Assembly: GCA_037043455.1 (NCBI GenBank)
Contig: JAWPHD010010396.1
Span: forward strand, 1 to 64,000
Origin: Cyrtodaria siliqua
Taxonomy: Eukaryota; Mollusca; Bivalvia; Adapedonta; Hiatellidae
Direction of reading: 5' to 3'
DNA: 64,000 nt
The position numbers and the translations under genes were made by a program. Below the pieces are notes generated by a model. That model worked only from the letters and a program-made list of their open reading frames with translations, was not told where the DNA came from and made no database searches. Of the stretch, positions 46,590 through 59,000 are shown piece by piece (the stretch's first letter is position 1; every line of letters starts with the position of its first letter).

Positions 46590-47804
46590 ATGTTTCAAAG
46601 TGATAAATATAATACTAGATATAAACATGTACCTATTCAGTTAGATACTCCTATAACACAACCAGGAAATGCCGCCAGGCAAATAAAAAAAAGTGATTAT
46701 CAGTTAGCACTAAATGATAGAATTTCTTACTTTGATTGGTATAACGCATATTTTGAAATCAGTTTTCAAGTAAACAAGCTTGCTGATGGGGCCGCTCGCT
46801 TTCGTTTCGCAGACGGTGACAGAATTGCTTTAATTAACGATGCAGCTTAATGCAAGTAAAGCAAAATGGAAAAGTAATTTACGATGGAAATAATCTTGAC
46901 AGATTTGTTAACGTCAAAAGCTTGCTTGAAATTTCTCGCGATTATGCAGACAACCGAAACAAACGTATACTTTTTAGATAATACGACTGCTGCAGAATCT
47001 CGAGATGATCAAGCTGGTTATAACTGCTCGTCATGCTTTAATCATAACTAATCAAAAAGTTCAGTCTATAATTCCATTAAACAAATATTCCTTCTTTGAA
47101 GGTTTGGTAACAAACATGCTTCCGCCTAGTCCGATTCAAATTAGCTTGCAACTGGCAGATGATAATGTGTTAATTTTCAAATAAAGTGGTGATGATGGTC
47201 GAGTAGTTATTAATAAATTAGCTTTGTGGATACCTAGAATGATATTTAACTCAGATGGTTTAAGTTATGTAATGACAAATCACACGACAACAACAAGATG
47301 GACTTACCTTCGTGAAATGATACAAGAAATCGGAAGTACTCAACTAACAGAATCTGTATTTAGAATAACGGCTGGAGTCAAAAGTCCAAACCATGTTTTT
47401 GTTTATCTGCAAAGGTCAGACAAGAGTTCTTCTCAAACACAAAATCCTCATCTTTTGGATACGTTTAAGCTCAATGCTGCTGATGCTCATTGCTATTTAC
47501 AATCAACCGAATACAGCTATGCTAATATCTTAAGAATATTCAGAGATGTTATTAATTATTCTTACAAACAAAATGATAAAAACACTGGAACTTTACTCGA
47601 GGTGAGTAATTTTAAAAATCTCTTCGGAAAGATATATTTCGATTTGAGTTACACAGGTAATGAAGTCAGTGTTTATCCAAAACAACTAAGTTTGAATATA
47701 AACTAAACAACGTTCCTACCGCTAGATATACAGTTTATGCTTTAGTCTTATACAAGGAAAATGTTGTTATTGATGCCGTTGGAAATGAATTGGTGATAGT
47801 TTAA
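46590..47804 (+). pseudogene. Major-capsid-like protein, right arm
   Basis: MFQSDKYNTRYKHVPIQLDT opens an intact N-terminal frame (46590-46850) ending in a TAA at 46848-46850. The middle is frameshifted, with a TAA near 47182, and the later part (47224-47706) is open until a frame change near 47700; the last codons (GNELVIV) end at 47804. A deletion removes a few dozen bases near 47505 compared with the left arm. See the left-arm entry for the family call. Confidence 0.6.
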
Positions 47805-47821
47805 TCTAACTTATAATATAC

Positions 47822-50052
47822 ATGAATTACGTAAATTATTCGGTAGATTTGACAGAGGGGCAAAAGAGAAGTTTAGCAAAAGCATATGAAAACAAAAGTG
47901 AATTAACGCTCAGGCTAAAGAATAATCAACTAACTTGGGATTTTCCTTTGTTGTTGACAGCTACTCAGATTAACAATATTAACAAAGCTTAATCCAACGG
48001 ATATGGCTTAGACATAAATATATCAAAATCGCAAATGAGATCTCAGTCTAAAAATGGAGTCTTTTTGGGAGCATTAGCCAGTTTATTGCGGTGCATAGAA
48101 TTACCGGAATCCACCTATTTACCGGAATCCTACCGGAATCCACTTGAATTACCGGAATCCACTTTTTATAATTGATATATTTTAAAATATTGATAGAATA
48201 CATTAGTTATAGTATTAGAAGACTAAAGATAATGTACTAATAATGATATATACTTTATAAAATATGTTGTTTTTTATATATTTATTAGTTTTTTTTCGTA
48301 TTTTATGAATTTTGCATATAAAATTTCATTTACGGATGATGATGTTGTTTGCATTAGTTTTTTACCTCTTTTACATGTGTCATAATAATAGATACAGTAT
48401 AATTTTAGTGATATTGTTAAAAGGGCCTTGGTTATTGACAATTTTGAGATGTTCTTTCGAACAATATTGTTTGGCCCTTAAAAGGGCCTTTATAATGCAT
48501 AAAGCATTTATATCTTGGTAGAAAATAAACATCTATGAATGACAGATGTCAATATTCTCATGCCACCTTCTTTGGCTCCAGGATGAACCATGTCTGCGTC
48601 ATAATGGCGAGGGAATTTCAGTTTCTTCATGACATTGATGAAGTCTTCCTGCAACATTACTCGCAGCCTCTTGTTAACACTGCGTCGCAAACTAACAATA
48701 TTAGATGCAAAAGTCGATTATGAAATCAAGAATGAAGTAAATTATTTCATTTTTTTTAATTACTTTACAAAGGACACCGAAACCTTTAAGTGTGAGCAGG
48801 ATGTTTTTAATAGCTCCTTGTGTGAACAAGCAATTAACAGTTTGATAGTAATTATTTTATAATTAGCAGCTGATTATTTGCTTCCATTAACAATGTCTTT
48901 ACATTATGCTATTAATTGAAGATGTGTTATATATACATCAAAGACTACAGTCTGAACGCTTTGATTGTTGTTGTTTGGTTTATATAATTTTGAGTACTTT
49001 GAGAACTTTGAGTAGATTGAGTAAAATGAGAGATGTATATATACTTGAAACAAAATATTAATTTATTTTATCTCATCTGTGTTACAAAGCAATTTAAATA
49101 TCTGTGATATTCCTGGATTGTATTGAAGTTATTAATTTCTAATATGGCCAACTTGTCTAAGCAACGTGGTGCTCGGTTTCCGTGTGGATTTAGATCAAAA
49201 ATGGTGGATTCCGGTAATTCAAAAGTCGTATTCCGGTATTTTTCGATAATTAAAGTCACAAAAACACATATTCATTAATATATCCATTAATATATTACTT
49301 AATTAACTATACATTTACGTCAATTTAGATCATAAATAGTGGACTCCGGGGTAATTTAGATCAAAAATAGTGGATTCCGGTAATTCAAAAGTCGTATTTC
49401 GGTATTTTTCGATAATTAAAGTCACAAAAACACATATTCATTAATATATTCATTAATATATTACTTAATTAACTATACATTTACGTCAATTAAGATCATA
49501 AATAGTGGATTCCGGTAATTCAAAAGTGGATTCCGGTAACTCTATGGTGGATTCCGGTAATTCAAGTGGATTCCGGTAGGATTCCGGTAAATAGGTGGAT
49601 TCGGGTAATTCTATGCACCCAGTTTATTGACTAAAACAGTATAACCAACAGTTGCTAGACTCGCTCCGAAAGTATTAGCACCACTAGCAACAGGAGCTCT
49701 GAGTGGTCTGGCAAGTTCTGGAATCGGTAAACTATTCGGAAATGGAATGGTAACTATCCCTAGTGATAGTGATAAAACACAAGCACTACTTGAATCAAGT
49801 GTGCTAACACCGTCACAAAGAAAAAGGATTAAAAAGTCAAAAGGTTGCTGCCCTATTAAACTGACAAGGCATCAACAAGACGGGGGATTTCTTGGACTGC
49901 TTGCATCACTAGGAATTTCTTTAATTGGATCTCTTATTAGTGGTTTGACGGGAAAAGGTTCACAAGTAGGTAGAAAGGGAAAAGGTTTACAAGTAGACTC
50001 ACAAATTAGACCATATAGAAGTATCCCATTCGTAAAAAAAGTTAATTTTTAG
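47822..50052 (+). pseudogene. GLA-rich capsid-associated-type protein, right arm, split by a transposon
   Basis: MNYVNYSVDLTEGQKRSLAK begins at 47822. A TAA lies near 47990 and the frame is interrupted at 48088 by the 1.53-kb TIR element, after which the sequence resumes at 49620 and ends at 50052 (frame 49747-50052 with GGFLGLLASLGISLIGSLIS). It corresponds to two separate frames in the left arm. Confidence 0.5.
48089..49619. mobile_element. Mutator-type non-autonomous element with long TIRs, right arm only
   Basis: Starts CGGTGCATAGAATTACCGGA and ends TCGGGTAATTCTATGCACC; the inverted ends extend over at least 73 bp and are built from repeats of ATTACCGGAATCCAC. The 10-bp CAGTTTATTG is duplicated at 48079-48088 and 49620-49629, and the left arm has the empty site with one copy (slightly different). 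Long TIRs and a 9-10 bp duplication fit the Mutator superfamily. Two direct copies of about 130 bp (about 49200-49330 and 49365-49500) lie inside. No transposase; a few short frames have no recognisable content. Confidence 0.85.
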
Positions 50053-51002
50053 AAAAAGACGCATATCAATATCACTTATAGTTTTCAAGAAGTAGTCGCT
50101 ACAAACTTGTTTTTTTTAATTTTTTAACCCTGGCGGCTATCTTAAATTTCCGGGCGACCTGAAATTTTGCTACGATCAATTAGAAATCAAGAGCAACATT
50201 CCTGTGAAGTTTCATGAAAATCCGTCAAGTAGTTTCAGAGGAGTAGTCGCTACAAGTTTTCATTATATAACTCTAAGTAAACAAAGACGACCGCTGGCGG
50301 CCATGTTTAACGTCGCATCAAAATAATTTTCAACAAGGATCAACATCATTCCATAGTGATCATTTTAGAAAAAGTCCCATATCAATATCACTTATAGTTT
50401 TCAAGAAGTATTCGCTACAAACTTGTTTTTTGAAAATCTTTTTTTAGCTGTGGTGGCATCTTGAATTTCCGACCGACATGAAATGTTGCTAAAATCATTT
50501 AGACATCAAGAACATCATTCCTGTAAAGTTTCATGGAAATCCGTCGAGTAGTTTTAGAGGAGTAGTCGCTACAAGTGTTTACTAAATAACTCTATGTAAA
50601 CAAAGTTGGCCACTGGCAGCCATGTTTAATGTCGAATCAAAACGATTTTCGACAAAGACCAACATCATGTCATGTTGATCATTTTAGAAAAAGTCCCATA
50701 TCAATTATTCAATATCACTTCCGAGTTTTCAAGAAGTAGTTGCTACAAACTTGTTTTTTTAAAAATCTTTTTTTAGATTTGGCGCCCATCTTGGATTTCA
50801 CATGAACATGAATTTTTGCTAGGATCAACTAGACTCCATGGGCAACATTTCTGTAAAGTTTCATGAAAATCCATTCAGTAGTTTCAGGGGAGTAGTCGCT
50901 ACAAAAAAAAGGTTTATGGACGGACAGACATACAGATAGACAGACGGACGACGGACGCCGCACCACGGCATAAGCTCTACTGATCAGAGATCAGTAGAGA
51001 TA
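50053..51002 (+). mobile_element. Helentron-like family B fragment, right arm
   Basis: Counterpart of 32549-33474: tandem units with GGAGTAGTCGCTACAA, a GGACGGACAGACATACAGAT-type tract and the end stem-loop CTCTACTGATCAGAGATCAG..TAGAG at about 50980-51000. The virus-like sequence is joined inside one tandem unit. Confidence 0.65.
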
Positions 51003-54000
51003 ATGATGCCTTTCCTATACCATACTTCGTTAAAAAACGCCTTACCGCCAATTAAAATATTGTTTCTATTGAGTAGTGAGTTTGACAAAAAGCCCTCAGG
51101 TGAGTTAATTGTATATTTAGTCAGTGCATTACACCGATGACCCCACACTGATTCAACACTTGTATAACTAGGGAGCTTAACAGGACTAATTCCGGAAATA
51201 GCCGATAAACTGTGAAATTATAGCTGTTAAATTATGAACATTTTGTTTTGATGGAAAATCCGGACATTCTACACTTAAATCCGGAGATCCGGAGAGGGAC
51301 TGAAAAATCCGGAGAATCCGGATTTGGCATGCCTGCTATCCACAAGAAACACAGGATGGTAAATGCTTCATGTTGGTAATGAATTCACAACAAGACTGAT
51401 ATACGTGTGTAAGTTATTTATTACCGCTGTATTAATCAGTACCTACAGTACTGCTGTATTTGTAAACAGCTCGGCAATACACATTGAACCTCATCCTCAT
51501 GCTGACCTTGTTACATACCAACAGCAACCAGTCAAATATAGATGTATACAGGTACTAGACAACTAATGAAATTAATATACAGGAACCAGTCAAGTTAATA
51601 TACAGGAACCAGTCAACTAATGACGTTTTATTAATGTACAGGAACCAGTCAACTAATATAATAGTATGGCCTATGATCTGATATTAAAGTGCTACTTAAG
51701 ATGATGGTACCCAGATATTGTCTTTGGAATCCTCTATACAAGATTTACCATGATGATGACATACAACACGTGTGCCTACCTTCCTTAATACTATTAACAA
51801 TAATATGTACATTTTGGCTTTTTTATTTGATTAATACCAGTTTAAAACCCCTTAAAATATGCAGACCTATGTTAAAGAATTACAAATAGTTAGAACAAAA
51901 AATTAAGCTTAATAATATAAAAAGTTACTTTTCCTATTACCCTTTGTATTAAAACGTGTAGCAAAAACCTTTAATATCATTCCAACAATAAAATATAAAA
52001 GTAGTTTAATCCTATTTAAACAAACACGGGGTAAATCAACGATCTAATAATGAACATAAAGGAATTTAAAAACTCCAGTAAGAATGCTGAATGAAATAAA
52101 ATACGCGAGGGTGTGAAATGGAAAGAATGTTTTCTGTCCTTACTGCAACGAAACAATTTTTGAGCCGAGACTGCCAAGTTGTGTGAAATTTGGAATTGGG
52201 GTAATTTGTGTATGCATGTGGTTTGTATTAAAAAAAAAAGAAGATATTTACTGTATAGCAATAATAAAATATGTACCTTAATATTAAATTGTATTGTTGT
52301 TCTTTTAAAATACCAAAACAAAATTAGAACTATTACATTAATACATACCCAGGACACCCGGAAGGCAATTTAAAAAACATCTATGGGTGAACCCTATTTT
52401 ATGAAATTTGGTTCTTTAAAACTCAATTTTGCATCTATGGGTGGGATTCAATTTCAAAGTGTCTTCCTGAGGTCCCATGCATGTATTAATGGAATAGCCC
52501 TTAAAACAATACTTTGAACATCAGAAATTAAAACCAAATCAACTTTAAACTTTTATAACGATTATCCAAAAACTGTATTAGCAATTCCTAGGCTAAATAT
52601 CAATGAGTGACAGGAATCTCATTTTGCATTTAAAACCCATGTCACTGAAACAAACCCCATTCATTTAAAACTTGGCAAATATTTCAGTCACAGCTCAACT
52701 GACAAGAATTAGTTGTCACGAAAAAGGGAAGAAATATCTTCGGGTAAGGATGCGAAAACATTCCGTGTTTAAAATGGTTTGACGAAGCAAGTGGTTAGTT
52801 TTCGGCTATTAACAAATTCCTACAACTTTTCTGAAGTAGAAACAAAATAGCATGGAGAGGTAAAGAAAGCCATTTCAGAGGAAACAATAGACAAATATTC
52901 AGTTTGTATAGTTCTATTACTGGAAAATATGTTATTAAGGCCAAACTTGAACTATCATTTGTTTGCTGTTTCCGAACCCAGGATTTCATAAGTTTGTAGG
53001 TAGGTAGGTGAATTGTTTGTACTTTATTACAGTATAACCTGTTAAATTAAAGTATAAACAAGAAATGTGGAAATTCTCACGAAAACCAGGCTTTCCATAC
53101 GCTACCTACAAAGTTTCATTATATTATCTACTTCCATATAACCTATCTCACTCCTAACTAAGAGTTATTGGCCTGAAACCGTTCTATGTTTATCAACAGT
53201 GACCTTGACCCAGTGACCTGTAATGTAATCCCAAAGTTCCTTTCCATTTAAAATACCTACACAGCAAGTTTGGTTCTAATACCTCATTCCTTACTAAAGT
53301 AAATGCCGGAAACCATTTTACTGTAACAGTAACCTCAAATGCAATACTAAGTAATCTACCCACAGCATATCTCATTCCTAAGTAAAGTTATTTCCAGAAA
53401 CCATCAGTTTGACGTCGCCCATTGCCTAACGACATTCGGCAATCTTATATACTTTTTGGCTATCAATGACCAAATTTTCCTTTGGAAACTTCTGGTTAAT
53501 GGTAGTCAAAAAGTATACATTAACGACATGGAGTTGGTATGAAAAGTTTTGGGTCGGTCCCTTTTTTGGTTGACAGGTAGGGTAACAGCAAACTAAGAAT
53601 CATTTATGATTGGCTTTATATTCTTTATCTCCATCTGTATAGATGTACATGTTATTTATAACCGGATTAGGGGGTATTTAAACAGCTATCAGGCCTTGAA
53701 TTCACCAACAATTCTTGAGAATATTCTTAGACTTAAACCCATGTATGCAAATTTCAATCATTAATATTCTGGGCAAGAAAATCCACTCGTCCGCTGGCCA
53801 TGATGAGTGCTCATTGATGCAGGAGGAGTAGAAATTGAGAAACATTCTTTAAAAATTTACCAATTTGACCACTTAAAAAAGAAAGAGCTCAGAGTAAATA
53901 TTTCCTGCCCTGATATTTCTATAAGATTAATAAACTTTCATAACAAGCTGCTATGTATAAATATGATAAATACTAATCAATAGCAACTTCAAATGGTTGT

Positions 54001-55788
54001 TTATCTTCGAAGGTCATGTGTATTTCAGTACTTGAGCTGAAGTCTAAGAATAGTTTAAAGGATGGTTGGTGAATTTCAGGCCAGGTCATATTATTTACAC
54101 TATTCCATCTCTTCAGAGTAACAAGGTCACAAATCAATAATCAGCAAGATGGAGCCAGCTCCATTTCATAATGCATTTCATTTTGAAAATGTGTTTGAAA
54201 AAATACACAAAACTTATCTTTTTAACAAAATAAAGATTGTACGAGCAATGCAATCATGAAAAACATGCACGTAGAAGATAATTTTTGCTAGACAATGTTT
54301 ACAACACAATTTCCAGAATCAATATGGTTGGCTTTAAATTTAGTTACATTAAGGGGAGATAAACCATTGAACTAGACTAGCTTGACTACCTATTTATTGA
54401 GTGACAACTCTCAGTAGAAGGAAACCAGTAAAGATGTGTAACAATTTTTTAAGTCACCCAATAATGATTTATTACAGGTCTTTAGATTTGTTGGAAAAAA
54501 TGTTTGTTATCTCTGCAAAATATTTACTAGTCCGAGTGACAATATAGCTATTAATAATTTTATATCAAAATCCATATTTTGTTTTATTGCATACGCATTT
54601 ACAACCTCCGTTTAGTTTCAATGTAACAGGAAACTCAATATTCGCTCATACTGACGTGTAAAGTCATATTGGGTGTGTAATGTAAACTCGTTCGTGATTG
54701 GTGCACTTTTCTGTTCTTGTCAAAGAAAGTATGTCACATGATGTAAACAATGTTGATTTCATTGTGAAAATTCCCACAATGTAACGACAATATGTTTGTT
54801 TCAAATGAATGTTTTTGGTGAAAATTGAAAATTGGTGAATGTTACAACCTATTTTATTGTTCTAATTTAAAAATGCATATGCAATAAACAGGTTATTAGA
54901 TTTATATTGGGATATATGCACTCATTCTTTAGCGCAAAAATATTGCGCTCCTAAAGTCGCGCAATATTAATACGCTAAAGAACTCTTGCATATATCCCAA
55001 TACAAATCTAACAACCTATAAATATCAAAATTCATATTTTGTGCGTACAATAAGACGAGAACCTTGATTTCATGAATTGAATTGAATTGAATGAGTGAAT
55101 TAACATGATAATGAGAAACTTGTTATTTCCGCTCTAGTGTGAATATGTATTTAGCTGGCATGAATTATTAATTCAAATGCTATGTTGCTTAAATAATGTA
55201 TTGTAATTACTAATTACTGTTTGTTAGTACAGGTATGATTCTCTGACCCTGCGGTACTATGACCGAAAAAAATAAATGGGTCATCTTTATAAAGATGGGC
55301 AAGAAAAACAATTTTAAAAAAATCAGTTTTTTTCACTACTTATAAATAAACAGATGCCATGGTATCGAAACATACAAATAAATAAAATGGTAATGATGAA
55401 AATTACTACTATGAGAAATCCAGTAAAACCAAATTCTAAAAAGCGCGTTTTTTTTTGGCACTTTCAAACTACTGCATTGAGGTTTGCTATTTCACCCAGT
55501 AAAACTTGACAATTTCAAACAAATATTGCAACTTAACTATTACAAAAATAAATTCTAAAGGCGAACGTTAAAATAGAAATTGAATTAATGTCATAAATCC
55601 ACATTTCTGCATAAAAGTCCTTCAGATATCAGTTGCGCCACTTATTTACAAGTAACGATAAAAAAAAAACAAAAATAATTGTAAAATGGCGAGAGATTTG
55701 AAATTGTTTTGATTTCTAAAAAAATAAACATCCCAACCACTATTTCACAATATATACAAAATTTATAACTTAAATTTTTATATGAAAA
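51003..55788. other. Intergenic DNA downstream of the RhoGAP gene, right arm
   Basis: Collinear with 26.8-32.5 kb inverted. Holds a GGAACCAGTCAA minisatellite (51535-51655), the shared AGGGCTATTCC MITE (about 52333-52505) and the uninterrupted hairpin at 54894-55018. No gene seen. The part next to 55788 is probably the 3' UTR. Confidence 0.5.
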
Positions 55789-58003
55789 TTAATTTCTTTT
55801 GGCATTGTTTTTATCTCCCCTGGATGATGACAGGTCCGGAGAACTTTCACGCAATCGCTCATTCCGTAACCACGACAACAGTGAGCTATTTGGGCCGATG
55901 TCCCTGACCGCCGGCTGCAGCTGTTGCCACGCCGACGGTCGCGGTTCGCCTTTGTGTGTCACTTCCGCTATCGCACTCAAGTGTTCACTATCATTCGTAC
56001 CACCCACGGTGTGTCTTCGCCTTTTCTTCTTTTCAGTTCTTTTACGAGTGGTCGGCGGAGGGGGAGGCCGACTCTACTTTTCACAGACCCACTGGGTGAC
56101 CATTTTAAATCTGCTTTCAAAGTTTTTATTCTTATCAATTCCCCCTTGTGACAGTTTCACATTTACTTCAGTTTTTTCGGGACTTTGAGATAGGTCTATA
56201 TTCAGTCCGGGTGGGGCGACTGTGCCGACTGAGTCTCCCATTTTGATTGGTTGCCCGAAGATGATGTCATCACAGGCTTTGACACATAGTGCGGTGCAGA
56301 ATATCCCATGCTTTGACGGCTATCTGCAGACATCACAGACGGGCTCGATATAACCACCCATGACTGATGAGACGCGAGAATCGCTGCTGGTTCTCTCTGG
56401 AACCCTACTGCTTATAACTGGTGACTCATCAACCAAATACGTCATTTCACTTTGTAGATTTACACCATAATTTGCTCTAGACATCGCATTCAAATTTCCC
56501 TCGCTACGTACCTCGTACATAGGATTGTGTGTAGTAGTTCTTTCAAATCGCGTTGCCAACCCAATTTTTGTGTCGGGTTTTGGCGGCGTTCTGTGTAAGC
56601 TTGGGTCGCGGTATTGCTTTGCAGGAATATCAGAGGCACTTGCTTGTCTATGAACCATCGACAACGGAACCTGCGGAGGCAGTCGGTGCTGAGCATTATG
56701 GGAAGATGAGTCACCGGAGTTTGGCATGGCAGAAACGGACACACCTGTTGTGTTATTTAAACTACTATTGCTAGAACTGTAAGGAATTCTACGTGGAGGC
56801 ACAGCGGCAGATGATGGCTGAGGTGATTTGAGACTAGATAAATTTTGCAGTTTCTGATCAAAAGTTGAGGTTAGTGTGGTCAACAAATCTAAACCCTCGT
56901 CAGAATCTGTCGATGCCCATGACATGCGATTGTCCCTCTTCTCTATCAGGTCGATTAATGAATCTAATGATCCACGGCGTACTGAATTACTACGTCCTAT
57001 TCCATTACTTCTTCTTTTGATTTCGGACGAATCTCGTTTTGATCTGTCCTCGCCTTTCCGTCCCCGTACATGCGCTAGAGGACGACCATTCCCCCTAGAG
57101 TGTGTGTGGGACTCGGACATGTTCTCAAGAGAGCTAGTCCGTTTCGAATGTTTAACCAATGACTCAACACTAGCTTGTCGTGGTGGGCGGGACGACCTGT
57201 CATAAGACATTGGAGAATGTCCTTTAATCACAAAATACTTCCCACCGCCTGGTGAGTTTCGAACACTGTATTTCCCAGAGTGAACATTTCTATCACTTCC
57301 ATTCGAGAGTCTGACATCACTAGATTCCAATTTCCGGTTACTTTTATAATCCATTTCCATACCAAAATTGGCGTTTAACAAATCCTCCACACTGTGGCGA
57401 TCCTCGATCTCTAATTCTTGCTGCGTCTGCAGTATATCCTGTTCTATTCGTTGTTTTTCTAGCTTGCGTTTCTCGAGTTCTCTCTGGCGTCGCTCTTCCC
57501 GCTCACGCAAGGCACGAGCCTCTAACTCAATCCTCCGCAGGCTGTCCAAAGTTTCCCGACTCAGTCTATAATTCCCACTCGTTGTCCCATGCGACAGTTC
57601 TAGCTCGTCGTTTTTGTCCAACATTGACTCGTCTGAGAAGTATCGTGTCGCCGGATTCAGATAAGCACTAGAGTCCTTTTCGTCTATATAATCAAAATCC
57701 GGGAATTCACGATCGCAGAATTCCTGCGATTTTGGCCAATCTTCTTTCTGTCTGAATTTCCTGAGTTGATGTTTTAATGATATCTGTTCGCTGCATAGCA
57801 GCCAAGTTCGGACTGCTTCTAGAAGTTGATTCAATTTTTCTAGTCCGTAATACTATTTCCTGATCTATATTTCGTTCGTTGAATTTTGGCCGAGGTTCAG
57901 AGACAGGCAAGTTACGTTTCTCAGGAGGGGGATTTTCCTCCGCGTAACTTCCTGTTTGCTGCCTCAACAATGCTAGAGACGATCTCACGCGGGTTGATGT
58001 TAT
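55789..58003 (-). CDS. ARHGAP21/23-type RhoGAP, long 3'-terminal coding exon
   Basis: The acceptor (TCAACAG) precedes 58003; joined to the preceding exon it reads NINPREIVSSIVEAANRKLR. The main frame 57834-56320 encodes a charged coiled coil (LRREERRQRELEKRKLEKQR type), then Ser/Arg-rich disordered sequence. The last part, 56007-55789, has SAWQQLQPAVRD and ends NNAKRN at a TAA; MGGTND precedes it. This long disordered C-terminal tail with a RRHTVGG motif is typical of ARHGAP21/23. As given the exon is broken by single-base differences at a C5 run (57926-57931), an A4 run (57727-57735) and near 56350-56362. All are homopolymer or short-run differences from the left copy, so assembly error is plausible; otherwise the gene is a pseudogene. 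Confidence 0.7.
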
Positions 58004-58253
58004 CTGTTGATGGAACACAGGAATTAGTTCAATTGGTAAGGCAGTTTATTACATTTTTATCAGTGAAAGAATATTCATAATCACTAAATATTAATCACTA
58101 ACTCTGAACACAAAAAAAAAACTAACTGTGACAAACGTTATGACGTCAAAAAGGTGTTGCTGACGTCGACGGCATCTGGCGATAACATTCAATAAAGTGA
58201 ATAATTCCGCTTAAAAATCATGCATAAACTGATTTAAAATGTAATGAATAGAT

Positions 58254-58384
58254 TATTTAACTGCTGTGTTCGATTATTGGGAAATCCTTCGCTCGATGGT
58301 AGGTGTGCATACGCTCGTTCGTGAAAATAACGTTTACCATTTCATGAAGAATTTCCCTATAATCGATCCCAGCAGTTAAATAAT
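58254..58384. repeat. Hairpin MITE, about 135 bp (right arm, intronic)
   Basis: Counterpart of 24352-24486; lies in the intron before the last exon. Confidence 0.75.
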
Positions 58385-58580
58385 CTCTGTATCTTCACTA
58401 CAACAAATTATTTAATGTTTTACATGATTGAATTCGGATATTTGAACAGTAGATGGTTGCTTATTTATTGAAAAAACTAGAATTGTGTCTACAAGACACT
58501 TTTTACTACGTCATCTTTAGCCTAAAGCGTCCTATATTATCTACAGACTGAAAATTTACAATCATAATCTCCATGGTTAC

Positions 58581-58695
58581 CTAGATCCTCACGTGTGCTG
58601 CTGGTCAAGGCGGACTCGATTGATGTGCACTCCGTGGCATCGTCATCTGTCGGCACATAGTTGTCCATGTCCCACGAGCCAAAGAACCAGTCACA
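58581..58695 (-). CDS. ARHGAP21/23-type RhoGAP, exon after the GAP domain
   Basis: TTTTCAG precedes and GTAACC follows this 115-bp exon. It encodes CDWFFGSWDMDNYVPTDDDA followed by ECTSIES. The DWFF segment directly follows the end of the RhoGAP fold in ARHGAP21/23. It joins in phase to the exon at 61132-61257 (VLH/CDWFF) and, with one base over, to the exon starting at 58003. Confidence 0.8.
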
Positions 58696-58718
58696 CTGAA
58701 AATACATAGCAACCAGTC

Positions 58719-59000
58719 AAGCGTTAGTTATAATTCAGTACGATCCAGGCATGTAGACCATAGACCAGAAAAGAACTGAATTCCATAGTGCCACTAGTTT
58801 CTTATGGAATTAAAACTCCAATGAGTAGTCTGCATGTAGGTTAACTAACAGGAATTGGTGGAGTAATTAAAAAGTCCATATTCGAATGTGCACTATGAGG
58901 GAAATTTAAGATTTTAAAATGAAAAGCGTAAGTTTTTATTCACATTTGCAATATAGAGAAATGTTTCGAGCTAATAAAACAGGATATAGGTGTTAAAAGT
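58719..59000. other. Intron sequence outside the palindrome
   Basis: No counterpart on the left flank. Homology to the left arm ends at GACTGGTTGCTAT (58718), inside this intron. Confidence 0.5.

Larger units (their letters stand above)
42563..58718. repeat. Right arm of a giant imperfect palindrome
   Basis: Inverse of 24017-42456 with a 3.07-kb deletion: at about 42661 the sequence jumps from the PolB stem to the copy of 39285. It carries the virus structural genes (plus strand), a Helentron-like family B fragment, intergenic DNA and the 3' exons of the RhoGAP gene (minus strand). A 1.53-kb element at 48089-49619 is unique to this arm. Confidence 0.9.

Noticed and set aside
48089..49619. 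CRISPR-like repeats (ATTACCGGAATCCAC)
   Set aside because: Irregular spacing, confined to transposon ends, and an animal genome context.
56553..57571. Plus-strand ORFs opposite the RhoGAP last exon
   Set aside because: Shadows of the Ser/Arg-rich minus-strand coding sequence.
24017..58718. Palindrome as a simple assembly join of two haplotypes
   Set aside because: Homology stops at 24017 inside a RhoGAP intron, with unrelated sequence beyond, and the left copy has a dead splice site. A misjoin would be expected to continue into the GAP-domain exons. Not fully excluded without reads.
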